A stretch of 64,000 nt of DNA from Chrysomallon squamiferum (GCA_012295275.1 CM022670.1:26139244-26203243), one strand, 5' to 3'. Counted from the stretch's first letter, positions 26,591 to 57,146 are shown. Numbers and translations: made by a program. Notes: a model not told the origin generated them from the sequence alone.

Positions 26591-26931
26591 TATATTTTTT
26601 TTTTGTGGGTTTAAAAGTAAATAAGTCTAAAGTTAAATTCATATTGCGTATTAGTTATTTTTGAAAAAACAACAACGACACTCAAGACCATACAAAACTA
26701 TAACACCACCACCACCACAACACCAGAACAACCACGATAACCACCACCATCCGCAACAGTAATAATTAGTAATAAAAAGGACGGATAAAGGATTTAAGAA
26801 TATAATTTTCAGTATGCAATAAATTTAATTGTATCTACAGAGAAAACATATCTTAACATGGCATCACCTCCAACAACAACAACAATAGCAACAACAATAA
26901 TAATAATAACTATATTAATAGTAATAACAAT

Positions 26932-26933
26932 AT

Positions 26934-27003
<70 letters not shown>
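26932..27003. repeat. (CAA)n microsatellite
   Basis: About 70 bp of CAA triplets ending in AAT triplets. The apparent poly-Cys frame on the minus strand is a repeat artefact. Confidence 0.95.
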
Positions 27004-27005
<2 letters not shown>

Positions 27006-28009
27006 AATAATAATAATAATGGGGCGGATACAGATTTAAATATATATGTAACATAGAACAAATATTAATAACCACTTACAACATTAACCAGTGAAAGATA
27101 TGTTGATTATTATACACAACTGAGTGGCTATAATTTACATATTATGAATCTCGTTCAGATGTATATATTACTGGAATGTTAACTGTGACACTGATTGGCA
27201 GAGAACCTGATTATCTTTATTAACTCGCCACTTAACCCTTATTACAGTGATTACTATTGTTGTACGTTTTCTGACCAGGCTGGATAAACCAGGAAGGTCA
27301 GTGCAATATTTAATAACAGGTGTTTGTGAACACACAAGAACAAAACAGAAAACGACCGCGGTATAATAGTGACAATTATGACATGGGAAATGACTTCGTT
27401 ATTTATTTAAATGTTGGTATTTTTGTATATGAGTATCGTGTGTATGTCTATGTTTATGTGAGAAAATGCTTTTGTAGATATTTATAAAAAAAAAAAAAAA
27501 ATCATATTTTTTTTTTAACTAAAGAATTAGAAGAAAAAAGAAGGTATCTGGAGTTACAATGTTTCTGCGAGTATAAACCATATCAACTATTTAATTCGAA
27601 AAAAGAAAAAGCTGGTTTATTTCAGAAAATGTTATATTTTGTAATTCATTTTTTTTTTTTCTATATAAATAAATCATCTTTAACACATTTTCTGCGTTGC
27701 TACGAAAGCAAAATTCAATTATTATCAACATCATCAACATTGCTATTATTATTATTATTAATTATTATTATTATTCGTAAGCTATATGTTCGGGTTTCGT
27801 TCTAGGTTTCAGTTCAGAAATATGGCATCAACACAACTGTTCAGCTCTAAAATTATGTGAAATAAGGTTTTCGAGTATTGAAATGTTTTCCAGGAACTGG
27901 TAAAAAAATGTATTATCTAATTTGAGGTTAATAATTTTTCGATGATGAAAATAATCCAGGCTAACTATAATTCAGTTGTTACATGCTCTATATAATAATA
28001 ATAATAATA

Positions 28010-28109
<100 letters not shown>

Positions 28110-28539
28110 ATAAGAATAAAGTTCTAAGAGTTATCTCTCGTAACTAACTACTGTCTTTGCAGATAACTGAATTTCACTTCTGTTTTCGTAGTGTAGGAAA
28201 GTGTTCATTACTGTGGCAGTTGTTTATAACTGTGAAATACAAACGAAAGTCTTGAAAAAACGTGTATTTATTACAAAATTAAACAGAAAGAAAATACATT
28301 TCAACTGGGTAATCTGTTATCTTTATATATGTATATATTTAACGAATCAAACGATTTAGGAACGTATCATGATTTAGTTCTGTATATGTCATAAAAATAA
28401 ATTTCAGTTTATAATTTCATATTCTTGAGTAAATAAAAGTCCACAGCATATACACTGAGGTATTCCGCGTTTTTCAACAACAACAACAACAACAACAACA
28501 AACAACCCCCCTCAAAATGTAAAAAAAAAAAAAAAAAAT

Positions 28540-28650
28540 AGAGAGTAAAATACAAAAATAAATAAATAAATAAAAACAGAGAGTAAAATACAAAAATAAA
28601 TAAATAAATAAAAACAAAGAGTAAAATACAAAAATAAATAAATATATATA
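28540..28650. repeat. Three-copy tandem repeat, about 38 bp unit
   Basis: The phrase AGAGTAAAATACAAAAATAA followed by ATAAATA repeats is present three times in a row, just beyond the polyadenylation signal of aminotransferase copy 1. This array is not seen at the equivalent place in unit 2. Confidence 0.7.
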
Positions 28651-28674
28651 TATAAATATTGAAATAAACAAGAT

Positions 28675-28680
28675 TTTATT
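28675..28680 (-). promoter_or_regulatory. Polyadenylation signal of aminotransferase copy 1
   Basis: AATAAA on the minus strand, about 60 nt after the TGA. It is conserved in units 2 (41651-41656) and 3 (54814-54819). Confidence 0.6.
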
Positions 28681-28740
28681 TAGGTTTTAACATTTTCTTG
28701 ATTAGAAGAAGAACACGAATGATGGATACACACTGACGTT

Positions 28741-37634
<8,894 letters not shown>

Positions 37635-37792
37635 CACAAAGACGTATGAGAGAGAACCAGCAAGGAAAAATGAAAACACAACGATCACTCACAATACGCG
37701 ATAGTGTTCCGTGAAGCGTGACCTACATGTGCATGTTAAACACAGCGCTTCTGCACACAGCTGACTGACCACAAGCGACCTTGACTCCGCAG

Positions 37793-37801
37793 CTATTTAT
37801 A
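37793..37801 (-). promoter_or_regulatory. TATA box of aminotransferase copy 1
   Basis: TATAAATAG on the minus strand, about 160 nt upstream of the ATG at 37634. It implies a transcription start near 37765 and a 5' UTR of about 130 nt. The equivalent place in unit 2 (about 50560-50568) reads GATAAATAA, a weaker match. Confidence 0.55.
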
Positions 37802-37859
37802 ACAGATTAACGATGTCCCGGATCGTATCCCAGTATCGGATCCACTGTTATAATGTTAC

Positions 37860-38022
37860 AGTTACTCGTTTTTAACTCCAGTATCTTTATAAAATACCAT
37901 CCTCTCCCTCGTATATCCACATATGTAACAGGGAGGAAATACAATAGAAGTATACTTTAAAATGCAATGAAAGAATAATACAGAAAGTGAAATTTTAAAG
38001 AAATTTTGTTTATTTAAGAATG

Positions 38023-38055
<33 letters not shown>

Positions 38056-38620
38056 ACTTCTTTTTTCTACTATCGCTAATACTACAACTATTGTTTTTGT
38101 TACATTTATTGCTATGTCATTGTTTATATATATTTTGTGGCTGTTATTGTTTTTATTATTATATGTATAATAAAATAGTATTAGTGAAAAAGACAAACTT
38201 CGACGCTCTACAGCATTATGTAAATAAATAAAATGAATGTTAAGTAAATACTGTTTTTAATTTCTGTGACTTTTCCAAACATGATGAGTACTTTATTCAT
38301 AAACACGATCATTCATGTCCTTGCTTACTCAAATTTAAATATTTTAATTTTTGAAGTTAGACTTGCCAACTAAACGATAGTTATATCGGTAATAAAATAA
38401 TTAAACATTCTTCTTCTTATAATTCCTTTTATATTTTCTGTATCCCTTGTAATGAATTAAATTTTTAAAAAGTTCTTTTCGGTTTGTATTTTTAAAAGGA
38501 AATTTGTCATAATAATTACGTTCGTGCTATATTTTTAATTATAGAAATATAGTGTTCAGCACTAGAAAAATTTTTTCCTTCAGCATCGCAGAATTTATAA
38601 AACGCTGACCGAACCACAAC
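37860..38620. other. Upstream flank of aminotransferase copy 1
   Basis: AT-rich sequence shared with unit 2 at about 50640-51750. It has an ATC triplet run at about 38024-38054 in unit 1. No gene is seen. Confidence 0.6.
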
Positions 38621-38632
38621 GTCGACTGCAAT

Positions 38633-40213
38633 GTCCTCCAAGAATGGACAACAACGAGCTGCCTAGCAGCTTTGACGTCATCATTATTACTGGACGAATC
38701 AATTATTGAGTTTTATGAAGTCCGAGTTTTAAGAATTTAGCTCATTGGCTTCACCACTGCAGCATCCGTATTCAGTTTGTTTCACTACAGACAGACTTTG
38801 TTTTTATTTCAATGATTATTATGTTTCTGACGACTAGTGTCTCGTATTTCACTGATCATACATTTAAACCATAGCTAAACACAGATATAACATAAAAGTT
38901 CCTGTACCTAACAAAAAACAAAACAAAAAAAAACAACAACATGAAAACTGATTTCTATTTGTAAAGGATCGCAGTGGAGTTGCGTGACAAAAACGTGGAG
39001 CAGAAAGTGCACCACAGTCGGCAATTTTAAACGGAACACATCAGAACACAAGACATCAGGTGATCCGAATGTTGCTCATTTTACGGAAGCAAGCAAAAGA
39101 AGAAACAATACCAATGCATCAAATATACAATGATGAGGTTGCAAAGGAAGCATCAAACTTTCCAAGTATGAGCAATGCACGGTCCAGTCAGCGACGAGCT
39201 CAGTTATCACGCGATGGAAATGAAGATAATATGCTCCTGTTCTCTGCAGATGAGCAAATCGTAGCTCTAGAGGTTGCATAATCCATCTTACCAATAATTT
39301 TCGGAACCAATTATATATCATCCATGCTATGTATCCCCTTGTGTTTGCTCTTCTTCCTAACAGAAGATAACATACAGTGGACTGTTCAGTTTGGTGAAGA
39401 ATCATGTACTACAATCATTAAACCGACCTCTTTCTCCAGTTAAAGTTCAGACTGACTTTGAGATGGCTGAAATCCAGGCAGTTGGGACTGAATTTCCACA
39501 ACTGAGGTGAATGGATGCTTTTTTTCACTTCACACAGGCCATTTGGATCTATGTCTTGTTGTTCTGTATAAATATGATCCAGATGTACAGACATGGATTC
39601 GGAAGGCTGCTGGACAACCACATTTGCAGGATGCTTGGTTCGAAGCCACGAATACCGGACCTTGTGCTCCACAGGCGGAGATTCCTTTTGATTTTGCGGA
39701 TCCATCGTCTGACCACACAAACAATAATCTGGAGGGATTTCATTCCAGAATGAACAGGTCAATTCAATTTCACCATCCAAATATATACAGAACTGTACAA
39801 TTGATAGAAGGAATAGAAATATCTGATCGTGTTAAATTGAAACAGATAAATTTTGGAGCTGCCCCACACCTCCCCATCAAGAAAGAGAGTTTATAAACAG
39901 ACGGAAAATAGACTCGTGAGACTGAAGGCACAGTTAACCTTTGGCCAGAAAACACCCATTCAGTTCTTGGATGCCGTTGGACATCTTTTAAAATTAGCAT
40001 AAAAATGCGTCAAATGTGCATGTTAAAATATATAAATAAATTTAATTTTATATAATTTTGTTGTCTGTTCTGTATTTATTTGTATCAGACTATTCCATTA
40101 TTTTACTATATATATATTATTCAAGGTAAACGGCAGATCTTCGTTAATGCGCTCAACCGTGTTTTGTTTTTTTAATGCGTCTGCGTTACGAGACGTCTGA
40201 CTTTTGGGAGGAC
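38633..40213 (+). mobile_element. MULE (Mutator-like) DNA transposon relic in unit 1
   Basis: Fragments in shifting frames keep landmarks of a FLYWCH-plus-MULE transposase. An N-terminal zinc-finger remnant lies near 38955-38985. HKTSGDPNVAHFTEASKRRN is near 39046-39105 and MHQIYNDEV near 39111. VQTDFEMAEIQAVGTEFPQL lies at about 39445-39505, with the expected catalytic-type Asp. FHFTQAIW is near 39520. NNLEGFHSRMNRS lies at about 39722-39760, followed by HPNIYRTVQLIEGIE. Several stops and frameshifts break it, so it is inactive. Short inverted ends GTCCTCCAA (38633-38641) and TTGGGAGGAC (about 40204-40213) may be the termini, but no target duplication is evident. Confidence 0.75.
38673..38680. 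promoter_or_regulatory. Palindromic CRE-like site TGACGTCA
   Basis: A perfect 8-bp cAMP-response element consensus near the left end of the MULE relic, about 1 kb upstream of aminotransferase copy 1. It is conserved at 51818-51825 in unit 2. Function is not shown. Confidence 0.3.
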
Positions 40214-40538
40214 ACCATGTCACTGGGATGTTAACTGTGACGCTGCTTGGCAGAGAACCTGATTATCTTTATTAACTCGCCACTTAACCCTTATTACAGT
40301 GATTACTATTGTTGTACGTTTTCTGACCAGGCTGGATAAACCAGGATGGTCAGTGTAATATTTAATAACAGGTGTTTTTGAACACATAAAAACAAAACAG
40401 AAAGCGGCGCAGTATAATGATTATATGACATGGAAAATAAATTCGTTATACATACTTAAATGTTGGTATGTTTTCTATACTCGTCTGAGTGAGTGTATGC
40501 GAGAAAATGCTTCTATAGGTTTTTATAATTTTTATAAT

Positions 40539-40585
40539 TTTTTTTTTTTTTTTTTTTTTATTTATTTTTTTTTTTTTTTTTTTAA
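40539..40585. repeat. Poly-T tracts
   Basis: Two long T runs separated by ATTTA. An equivalent run is present in unit 3 at about 53544-53570. Confidence 0.9.
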
Positions 40586-40758
40586 AGTAAACTATTAAAA
40601 AATGAAGAAGCAGAAGAATAAATGAAGGAATCAGGAGTTACAATCTTCCTGCGAGTATAAACCTAGTATGATTGCATATCAACTATTTCATTCGAAAAAA
40701 CAAAAATCTGTAGTTTGCAAGAAAATTTTATATATACTCTGTTATTATTATCACCATC

Positions 40759-40759
40759 A

Positions 40760-40831
<72 letters not shown>

Positions 40832-40855
40832 CTTAGTAGTAGTAGTAGTAGTATT
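40759..40855. repeat. (ATT)n and (AGT)n microsatellites
   Basis: ATT triplets pass into AGT triplets. The same composite lies in unit 3 at about 53742-53820. Confidence 0.9.
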
Positions 40856-41072
40856 CATAAATGACATCAAGACAACTGTTCAGCCCTGAACCGGTTCTGA
40901 AATAAAGTCTCCGAGTATTCAGATATTTTACTGGAACTGGTAAAACGTTTCTTATCTAATTTGAGCTTAATTATCATTCGTTGATGAAAATAATCTAGGC
41001 CAATTAATTAAATGTTCTGCATTATATAGAATATAATTTTCTATATTTGTATTAATAATAATAATAATAATA

Positions 41073-41075
<3 letters not shown>

Positions 41076-41147
<72 letters not shown>
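41076..41147. repeat. (GA)n microsatellite downstream of copy 2
   Basis: This is the positional equivalent of 28012-28106 and 54070-54133. Confidence 0.95.
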
Positions 41148-41150
<3 letters not shown>

Positions 41151-41723
41151 ATCATTAGAATAAATAAGAGTTATCTCTCCTAACTAATGCCTTTGTAAGT
41201 AACTATGAATTTCATTTTTGTTTTCGTAGTGTAGGAAAGTTTTAATTACTGTGGCAATTGTTTATAATAAAATTATATTGTGAAATACAAACGAAAGTCT
41301 TGAAAAAACCTGTGTTTATTTGACAGAAAGAAAATACATTTCAACTGTATAATCGGTTATCTTTATATATCGTTTTTTTTAAAGACTCAAACGATGTAGG
41401 AACAAATCCTGATTTAGTTCTGTAAGTGTTATAAAAATAAATTTCCATTCATAATTTCAAATTCTTGAGTAAATAAGGTCCACAGCATATGCATTGAGGT
41501 ATTCCGCTTTGTTTTATTTTATTGTTTTTTTAAAGAATCAAACGATTTAGAAATGAATAGTGATTATGTTCTGTAACTGTTATAAAAATAAATTTCTGTT
41601 CGTAATTTCATGTTCTTATATATATGTATTAATATTTAAATAAACAAGATTTTATTTTAATTTTTGTTTTAATATTTTCCAGAATAGAAGAAGGACATGG
41701 TTGGTGTATAAACACAGTCGTTT

Positions 41724-50429
<8,706 letters not shown>

Positions 50430-50559
50430 CACAAAGAAGAATGAGAGAGAACCAGCAATTAAAAATGTATCAACGATCAATCAGAATATGCGCATGTGCA
50501 TGTTAAAGAAAACACTTCAGCAAACAGTATGCTGATCATAATCAACCTTGACCCCGTAA

Positions 50560-50568
50560 TTATTTATC
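50560..50568 (-). promoter_or_regulatory. Weakened TATA-like site of aminotransferase copy 2
   Basis: The minus strand reads GATAAATAA where copy 1 has TATAAATAG. The flanking AACGATGTCCCGGATC (plus strand) is conserved between the two promoters. Confidence 0.35.
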
Positions 50569-50909
50569 ACAGATTAACGATGTCCCGGATCATGTCCCAA
50601 TATCGGATCCAGTGTTATAATGTTACAGTTACTCGTTTTTAACTCCAGTATCTTTATAAAATACCCTCCTCTCCTCGTATATCCACATATGTAACAGGGA
50701 GGAAATACAATAAAAGTATACTTTAAAATGCAATGAAAGAATAATACAGAAATTTTCTTTATGTCATTTTTTTGGTTTATTTAAGAATGTAATCTTTCTC
50801 CTCCTCCTCATCATCATCAACTTCGTCTCGTTCTTCTTTTTCTATTACTGCTGTTACTACAACCTTATTGTGTTTTTCCTGTGGTCATTATCATAATCAT
50901 CTTCTTCTT

Positions 50910-51075
50910 TTTCTTTTTCTACTATTACTACTACTACTACTACTACTACTGCTGCTACTACTACTACTACTACTAGTACAACTATTGTTGTTGTTGTTAT
51001 TATTGTCATGTCGTTGTTTATATCTATGTAACAGGTATATAGATAGATAGTTAGACAGATAGATAGATAAATAAA
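50910..51075. repeat. (CTA)n/(TTG)n and GATA microsatellites
   Basis: Triplet runs ACT/CTA at about 50928-50976, GTT at about 50986-50998, and TAGA repeats at about 51040-51068. No gene is seen between 50640 and 51750. Confidence 0.85.
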
Positions 51076-51346
51076 TGATTAAATAAATAAAATAAAGTTG
51101 TATTCTTAAAGTGATTATGAATTTATCAAAAAATTATTTTTGTTTAAAATATCTTCTCAAATGATCTACATTTTCAAGACATCTGTAAATGTATTTAAAT
51201 TCAGAAAAGTTTTCATGTAAAAATAACGTAATTTCTATACATGTTTTTGTATATATATAATACACATTTTCTATATATATATATGATTGTTACTGTTTTT
51301 ATTATTATATGTATACTTAAATATTATTAGTGAAAACGACATTATA

Positions 51347-51377
<31 letters not shown>

Positions 51378-51776
51378 AATGAATGTTAAGTAAATACTGT
51401 TTTTAATTTCTGTGACTTTTCCAAACATGATGAATACTTTATTCATAAACACGGTCATTCATTTCCTTGCTTAGTCAAATTTAAATATTTTAATTTTAAA
51501 AGTTAGACTTGCCAACTAAACAATAGTTATATCGGTAATAAAATAATTAAATATTCTTCTTCTTATAATTCCTTTTATATTTTCTGTATCCCTTGTAATG
51601 AATTAAATTTTAAAAAAGTTCTTTTCGGTTTACTTTTTAAATGGAAATTTGTCATAATAATTACGTTCGTGGTATATTTTTAATTATAGAAATATAGTGT
51701 TCAGCACTAGAAAATATTTTCCTTCAGCCTCGCAGAATTTATAAAATGGCTGACCGAACCATAACGTCGACTGCAA

Positions 51777-53333
51777 TGTCCTCCAAGAATGGACAACAAC
51801 GAGCTGCCTAGCAGCTTTGACGTCATCATTATTACTGGACGAATCAATTACTGAGTTTTATGAAGTCCGAGTTTTAAGAATTTAGCTCATTGGCTTCACC
51901 ACTGCAACATTCGTATTCAGTTTGTTTCACTACAGACAGACTTTGTTTTTATATCAATGATTATTATGTCTCTAACGACAAATGTCTTGTATTTCATTAA
52001 AACCATAGCCAACCATAGACAAAACATAAAAGTTCTTATGCATTAACTACATGTACCTATAAAAAAAGATTCCAATTTTTAGTCATGGCTTGTCTTAGAA
52101 GGGTAGAATTTGTTCAGTCACAAAAAGGTATACCACAAATTGGACGGATTTCTATTTGCAAAGAATCGCACTGGAGATGCGAGTTCTGTTGCCTGCCCTA
52201 TCACAGACTAGTGCCGATGTCAACATAGAAGAACCATGGACACAGAAAAACGAGGGAAGGGGCTCCCTGTCATCTGACGATGGAAAGGAAGATAATATGC
52301 TCCTGTTCTCTGCAGATGAGCACATCGTAGCTCTATGGGTTGCAAAATCCATTTTTATGGATGGAACTTTCTCTTCTTGACCAGTATTGTGAAACCAATT
52401 ATATATCATCCATGCTATGAACAGAGCCACTATGTATACCGTTGTGTTTGCTCTTCTTCCTAAGAAACAGAGGATAATATACAGTAGACTGTTCAGTTTG
52501 CTGAAGAATCATGTACTACAATCATTAAACCGACCTTTTTCTCCAGTTAAAGTTCAGACTGACTTTGAGATGGCTGAAATCCAGGCAGTTGGGACTGAAT
52601 TGACACAACTGAGATGAATGGATGCCTTTTACCTTTCACACAGGCCATTTGGAGAAAAACTCAAGATCTATGTCTTGTTGTTCTGTATAAATATGATCCA
52701 GATGTACAGACATGGATTCGGAAGGCTGCTGGACAACCACATTTGCAGGATGCTTGGTTCGAAGCCACGAATACCGGACCTTGTGCTCCACAGGCGGAGA
52801 TTCCTTTTGATTTTGCGGATCCATCGTCTGACCACACAAACAATAATCTGGAGTGATTTCATTCCAGAATGAACAGGTCAATTCAATTTCACCATCCAAA
52901 TATATACAGAACTGGAGAATTGAAAAAGGAATAGAAATATCTGATCGTGTTAAATTGAAACAGATAAATTTTGGAGCTGCCCCACACCTCCCCATCAAGA
53001 AAGAGAGTTTATAAACAGACGGAAAATAGACTCGTGAGACTGAAGGCACAGTTAACCTTTGGCCAGAAAACACCAATTCAGTTCTTGGATGCCGTTGGAC
53101 ATCTTTTAAAATTAGCATAAAAATGCGTCAAATGTACATGTTAAAATATATAAATAAAATTAATTTTATATAATTTTGTTGTCTGTTCTGTATTTATTTG
53201 TATCAGACTATTCCATTATTTTACTATATATATATTATTCAAGGTAAACGGCAAATCTTCGTTAATGCGCTCAACCGTGTTTTGTGTTGTTTTAATGCGT
53301 CTGCGTTACGAGACGTCTGACTTTTGGGAGGAC
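51777..53333 (+). mobile_element. MULE DNA transposon relic in unit 2
   Basis: The homologue of 38633-40213. The FLYWCH-like remnant YHKLDGFLFAKNRTGDA lies at about 52131-52181. Later come VQTDFEMAEIQAVGTELTQL (about 52552-52612), a remnant of the FHFTQAIW box near 52625-52650 and FADPSSDHTNNNLE (about 52815-52856). The NNLE codon run is followed by TGA in this copy. It has frameshifts and stops, so it is inactive. Compared with unit 1 it keeps some segments lost there (near 52370-52470) and has others altered, so the two copies decayed after duplication. Confidence 0.75.
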
Positions 53334-53742
53334 ACCATGTCACTGGGATGTTAACTGTGACGCTGATTGGCAGAGAACCTGATTATCTTTATTAACTCGC
53401 CACTTAACCCTTATTACAGTGATTACTATTGTTGTACGTTTTCTGACCAGGCTGGATAAACCAGGATGGTCAGTGTAATATTTAATAACAGGTGTTTGTG
53501 AGTTTTATAATTTTTATAATTTTTTTAATTTATTTATTTATTGTTTTTTTTTTTTTTTTTTTTTTTTTTAAAGTAAACTATTAAAAAATGAAGAATAAAA
53601 GAAGGAATCAGGAGTTACAATCTTCCTGCGAGTATAAACCTAGTATGATTGCATATCATTCATTCAACTATTTCATTCGAAAAAAACAAGAAAATTTGCA
53701 AGAAAATTTTATATATACTACTGTTATTATTATCATCATCAA

Positions 53743-53805
<63 letters not shown>

Positions 53806-54013
53806 CGTAGTAGTAGTAGTCATAAATGACATCAAGACAACTGTTCAGCCCTGAACCGGTTTTGAAATAAAGTCTCCGAGTATTCAAATATTTTACTGGA
53901 ACTGGTAAAACGTTTCTTATCTAATTTGAGCTTAATTATCATTCGTTGATGAAAATAATCTAGGCCAGTTAATTAAATGTTCTGCATTATATAGAATATA
54001 ATTTTCTACATTT

Positions 54014-54134
<121 letters not shown>

Positions 54135-54511
54135 GATAATTAGAATAAAGTTCTAAGAGTTATCTCTCCTAACTAATGCCTTTGTAAGTAACTATGAATT
54201 TCATTTTTGTTTTCGTAGTGTAGGAAAGTTTTAATTACTGTGGCAATTGTTTATAACAAAATTATATTGTGAAATACAAACGAAAGTCTTGAAAAAACCT
54301 GTGTTTATTTGACAGAAAGAAAATACATTTCAACTGTATAATCGGTTATCTTTATTTATATATATATATATATATATTTTTTTTAAAGACTCAGTCGATG
54401 TAGGAACAAGTCCTGATTTAGTTCTGTAAGTGTTATAAAAATAAATTTCCATTCATAATTTCATATTCTTGAGTAAATAAGGTTCACAGCATATGCATTG
54501 AGGTATTCCGC

Positions 54512-54518
<7 letters not shown>

Positions 54519-54552
<34 letters not shown>
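54519..54552. repeat. Poly-T tract, with (AAAT)n at about 54721-54780
   Basis: Homopolymer and tetranucleotide runs in the 3' flank of copy 3. Confidence 0.9.
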
Positions 54553-54556
<4 letters not shown>

Positions 54557-54729
54557 ATCAAACGATGTAGGAACGAATCATGATTATGTTCTGTAACTGT
54601 TATAAAAATAAATTTCTGTTCATAATTTCATGTTCTTGGGTAAATAAAGTCCATAGCATATACACTGAGGTATTCCCCGTTTTTAAACAACAAAAACAAC
54701 AACAAAGAATAAATAAACAAACAAACAAA

Positions 54730-54776
<47 letters not shown>

Positions 54777-55225
54777 ATATATATATATATATTAATATTT
54801 AAATAAACAAGATTTTATTTTAATTTTTGTTTTAATATTTTCCAGAATAGAAGAAGGACATGGTTGGTGTATAAACACAGTCGTTTTTAATCTTCTTTTT
54901 GTTCTTCTCTTAATACAGTCGCCAAAATAGCCATAGCCTGAAACAGTCATCGTAACTTGTATTAAAACAAAAGTATAAAAAATTACTGACTGAAAGACAT
55001 ATCAAAACTGGTAACAACAACAACAATAACGATGATGATGATGTTCATATAAAAGAAAGAGTGAACTGATTTAAGTTTCACCTTAACATTTGTTTGTTTA
55101 TTGTTTTGTTTTTAAATCATATTTATACGACTGTTATGAAAGAAAAAAAAAAAAACTCGTTGTCGTCATAAATTGTGGCATTCCTACCGATTATCAACCT
55201 GAGATATTTATAACTGCTGATTGCA

Positions 55226-55702
55226 GGAGTCACCTCACTGTGCCCTGTTGTTATATATTACTGAAGCAGTCAAGGATAGCAAATGATGAAACACTAGGGG
55301 ATTACAGTACAGTTTATTTCCCCAAAGACCAACAGTGGACTAACATGTCACAGTCCAATAAAATGGAAGGCGGAATCAACATATTCTGTTGCAGATTTCT
55401 GTCCTGTCAAGAGGAACATTTGCTGTTGGCGTATATCAAAGTCGAATTGCCAACATTTCACCAGATCTTAATTGTAAAACTGCAGCTTCAACAAAAGCCT
55501 ATTCTGTCGTAATCATATTTATGAATTTAAAAATGTTCGGTGACAGAGTCCGCAAACCTTAAAACTAGTGGATCCTCTAGATCTTCTTGGATTCTGTGTG
55601 TGTTCACTTTAATGACACTGACAATAGCGACTGAAGCGTTCAGCCGTATCACTTAATTCCTTACTAATCCCTACAGAGTGTGGACACAGTGGGGTTAAAC
55701 TC
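55226..55702. mobile_element. Insertion shared with unit 2, unit 3 copy
   Basis: The homologue of 42040-42470, slightly longer because it keeps a segment near 55450-55500 (TTGCCAACATTTCACCAGAT) that unit 2 has lost. It contains the polylinker-like palindrome run at 55564-55584. Confidence 0.5.
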
Positions 55703-56167
55703 TGACTGTAATAGAAAATACCTGTAGAGCGCATTGAAAGATGATCTGTTATATGCCACGTCTTCTAAGGTCATGCTCTAAATGACAAATTATGTCAACT
55801 TAACGAAACGCATTGAGAAAATACCAACAGTCAGTGAACAACGACATAAATACAAATTTTGAAGCAACCTTTTCAAATTCTTCATCGCTGTTCACAGAGA
55901 AGGACATTCTGATGTATTCTGAGGGCTTCATCCCGGAAGCAAAGAAAGCGCCATCTGTAAATATCGCGCCCCTTTCCAGTGTCTTGGCGACTACTTTAGT
56001 ACTGTCTTTGACACCTAGCATATGCATCCATAAAAACATACCACCATCAGGTTGTTTCCATTCAGCGAGACCTCGAAAAATCATATGAATAATTATTAAA
56101 TCAATAACAGCAACAACCAAAAAAAACCCACTAAACTAAAACAACAGAATGCATTAAATATCTGGTA

Positions 56168-56413
56168 CAGATACCGGACCAATTATCCGGACTCCTCGAG
56201 GCCTGAGCCATTCCGGATTTCCAGATTTTCCGGTTTTTGATACCAAGGCATCAAAATACGTAAATAATTAGGCATAAACATTTTAAAATTAAAAACATAA
56301 AGAAAATTGACGATTCTGTGGCGAGTGAATGAACGCCACGCGGCTTGAAAGAGTAGTTCCGGAAAATAGCGTCGGGAAAAAACTTCCGGATTCCGGAACT
56401 GGTCGGGTACCTG
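56168..56413. mobile_element. Tigger/pogo-like MITE, unit 3
   Basis: The homologue of 42927-43180 at the same intronic position, 246 bp with TA on each side. Confidence 0.8.
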
Positions 56414-57115
56414 TATACATTTGCTAATTATTAAAAAAGAAATACATGTGTATATTTATCGCATCACACATCGTTTGGTTACATAAGAGCAAACGTGTAT
56501 ATCTAAAAATCAATGAAAATATTCTATAAATACATATTTTGGAATAGATTCAACGTGTTTAGAACAGTATTAGCGTGTACTAAAATATACTGCTTCTAAT
56601 TATATATGATATAAGCAAACCAACCACCCCACCCATGTATATCAATTTTAGGGTGTTTTATTTATCATCATTTAGTCCTTGAAAAAAAATAAAAATTCTA
56701 TAACAGGAAGTAACTAAATATTTCATACTTTCTTTCATGAATATGAACAAAATCAAAGTTTCAGTATTATCAGAGTTCAAGTTTCAGTCAGGTATATAAA
56801 CATTTGGAGAAGTCTTATTACATTACTTGTATTTATTAATTTGAAAAATCCAAATTTACCTTTAAGATGTTTCTCAGCTGCTTTGCAGGCCTTCTCCGCT
56901 CTTTCTTTATAAAAATTCGCAATTTTATCTCCATGTTGGAGATATCCATCATAACCCATATGCTGCAGAACTTTCAGAATAAAAATCTAAATAGAAATAA
57001 AAAATAAAACAAGTTTAAATTAATCAAAACATCCTTCAATGATTTCTTTATTCTCAGATTCATCAAAAAAAAAAAAATAAATAAAAAAAAAAAAAATAAA
57101 TAAATAAAAAAAAAA

Positions 57116-57146
<31 letters not shown>

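Larger units (their letters stand above)
24420..27170. other. Intergenic sequence before the tandem array
   Basis: This is AT-rich, with A-rich AAATA-type runs at 25757-25860 and AAAT repeats at about 25900-25970. An (ATT)n/(AT)n run lies at 26559-26600 and a long (CAA)n run at about 26932-27003. A less AT-rich island at about 25150-25480 contains a small open frame at 25259-25375. Apart from that candidate, no gene is supported. Confidence 0.5.

Noticed and set aside
38700-38950. A possible promoter shared by the aminotransferase and the MULE relic
   Set aside because: The MULE frame is broken and no TATA or initiator element faces it, so a bidirectional promoter is not supported.
52636-53118. 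A 160-codon minus-strand open frame in the MULE relic (also 39418-39780)
   Set aside because: It is antisense to the recognisable MULE transposase motifs and has no family-like sequence of its own.
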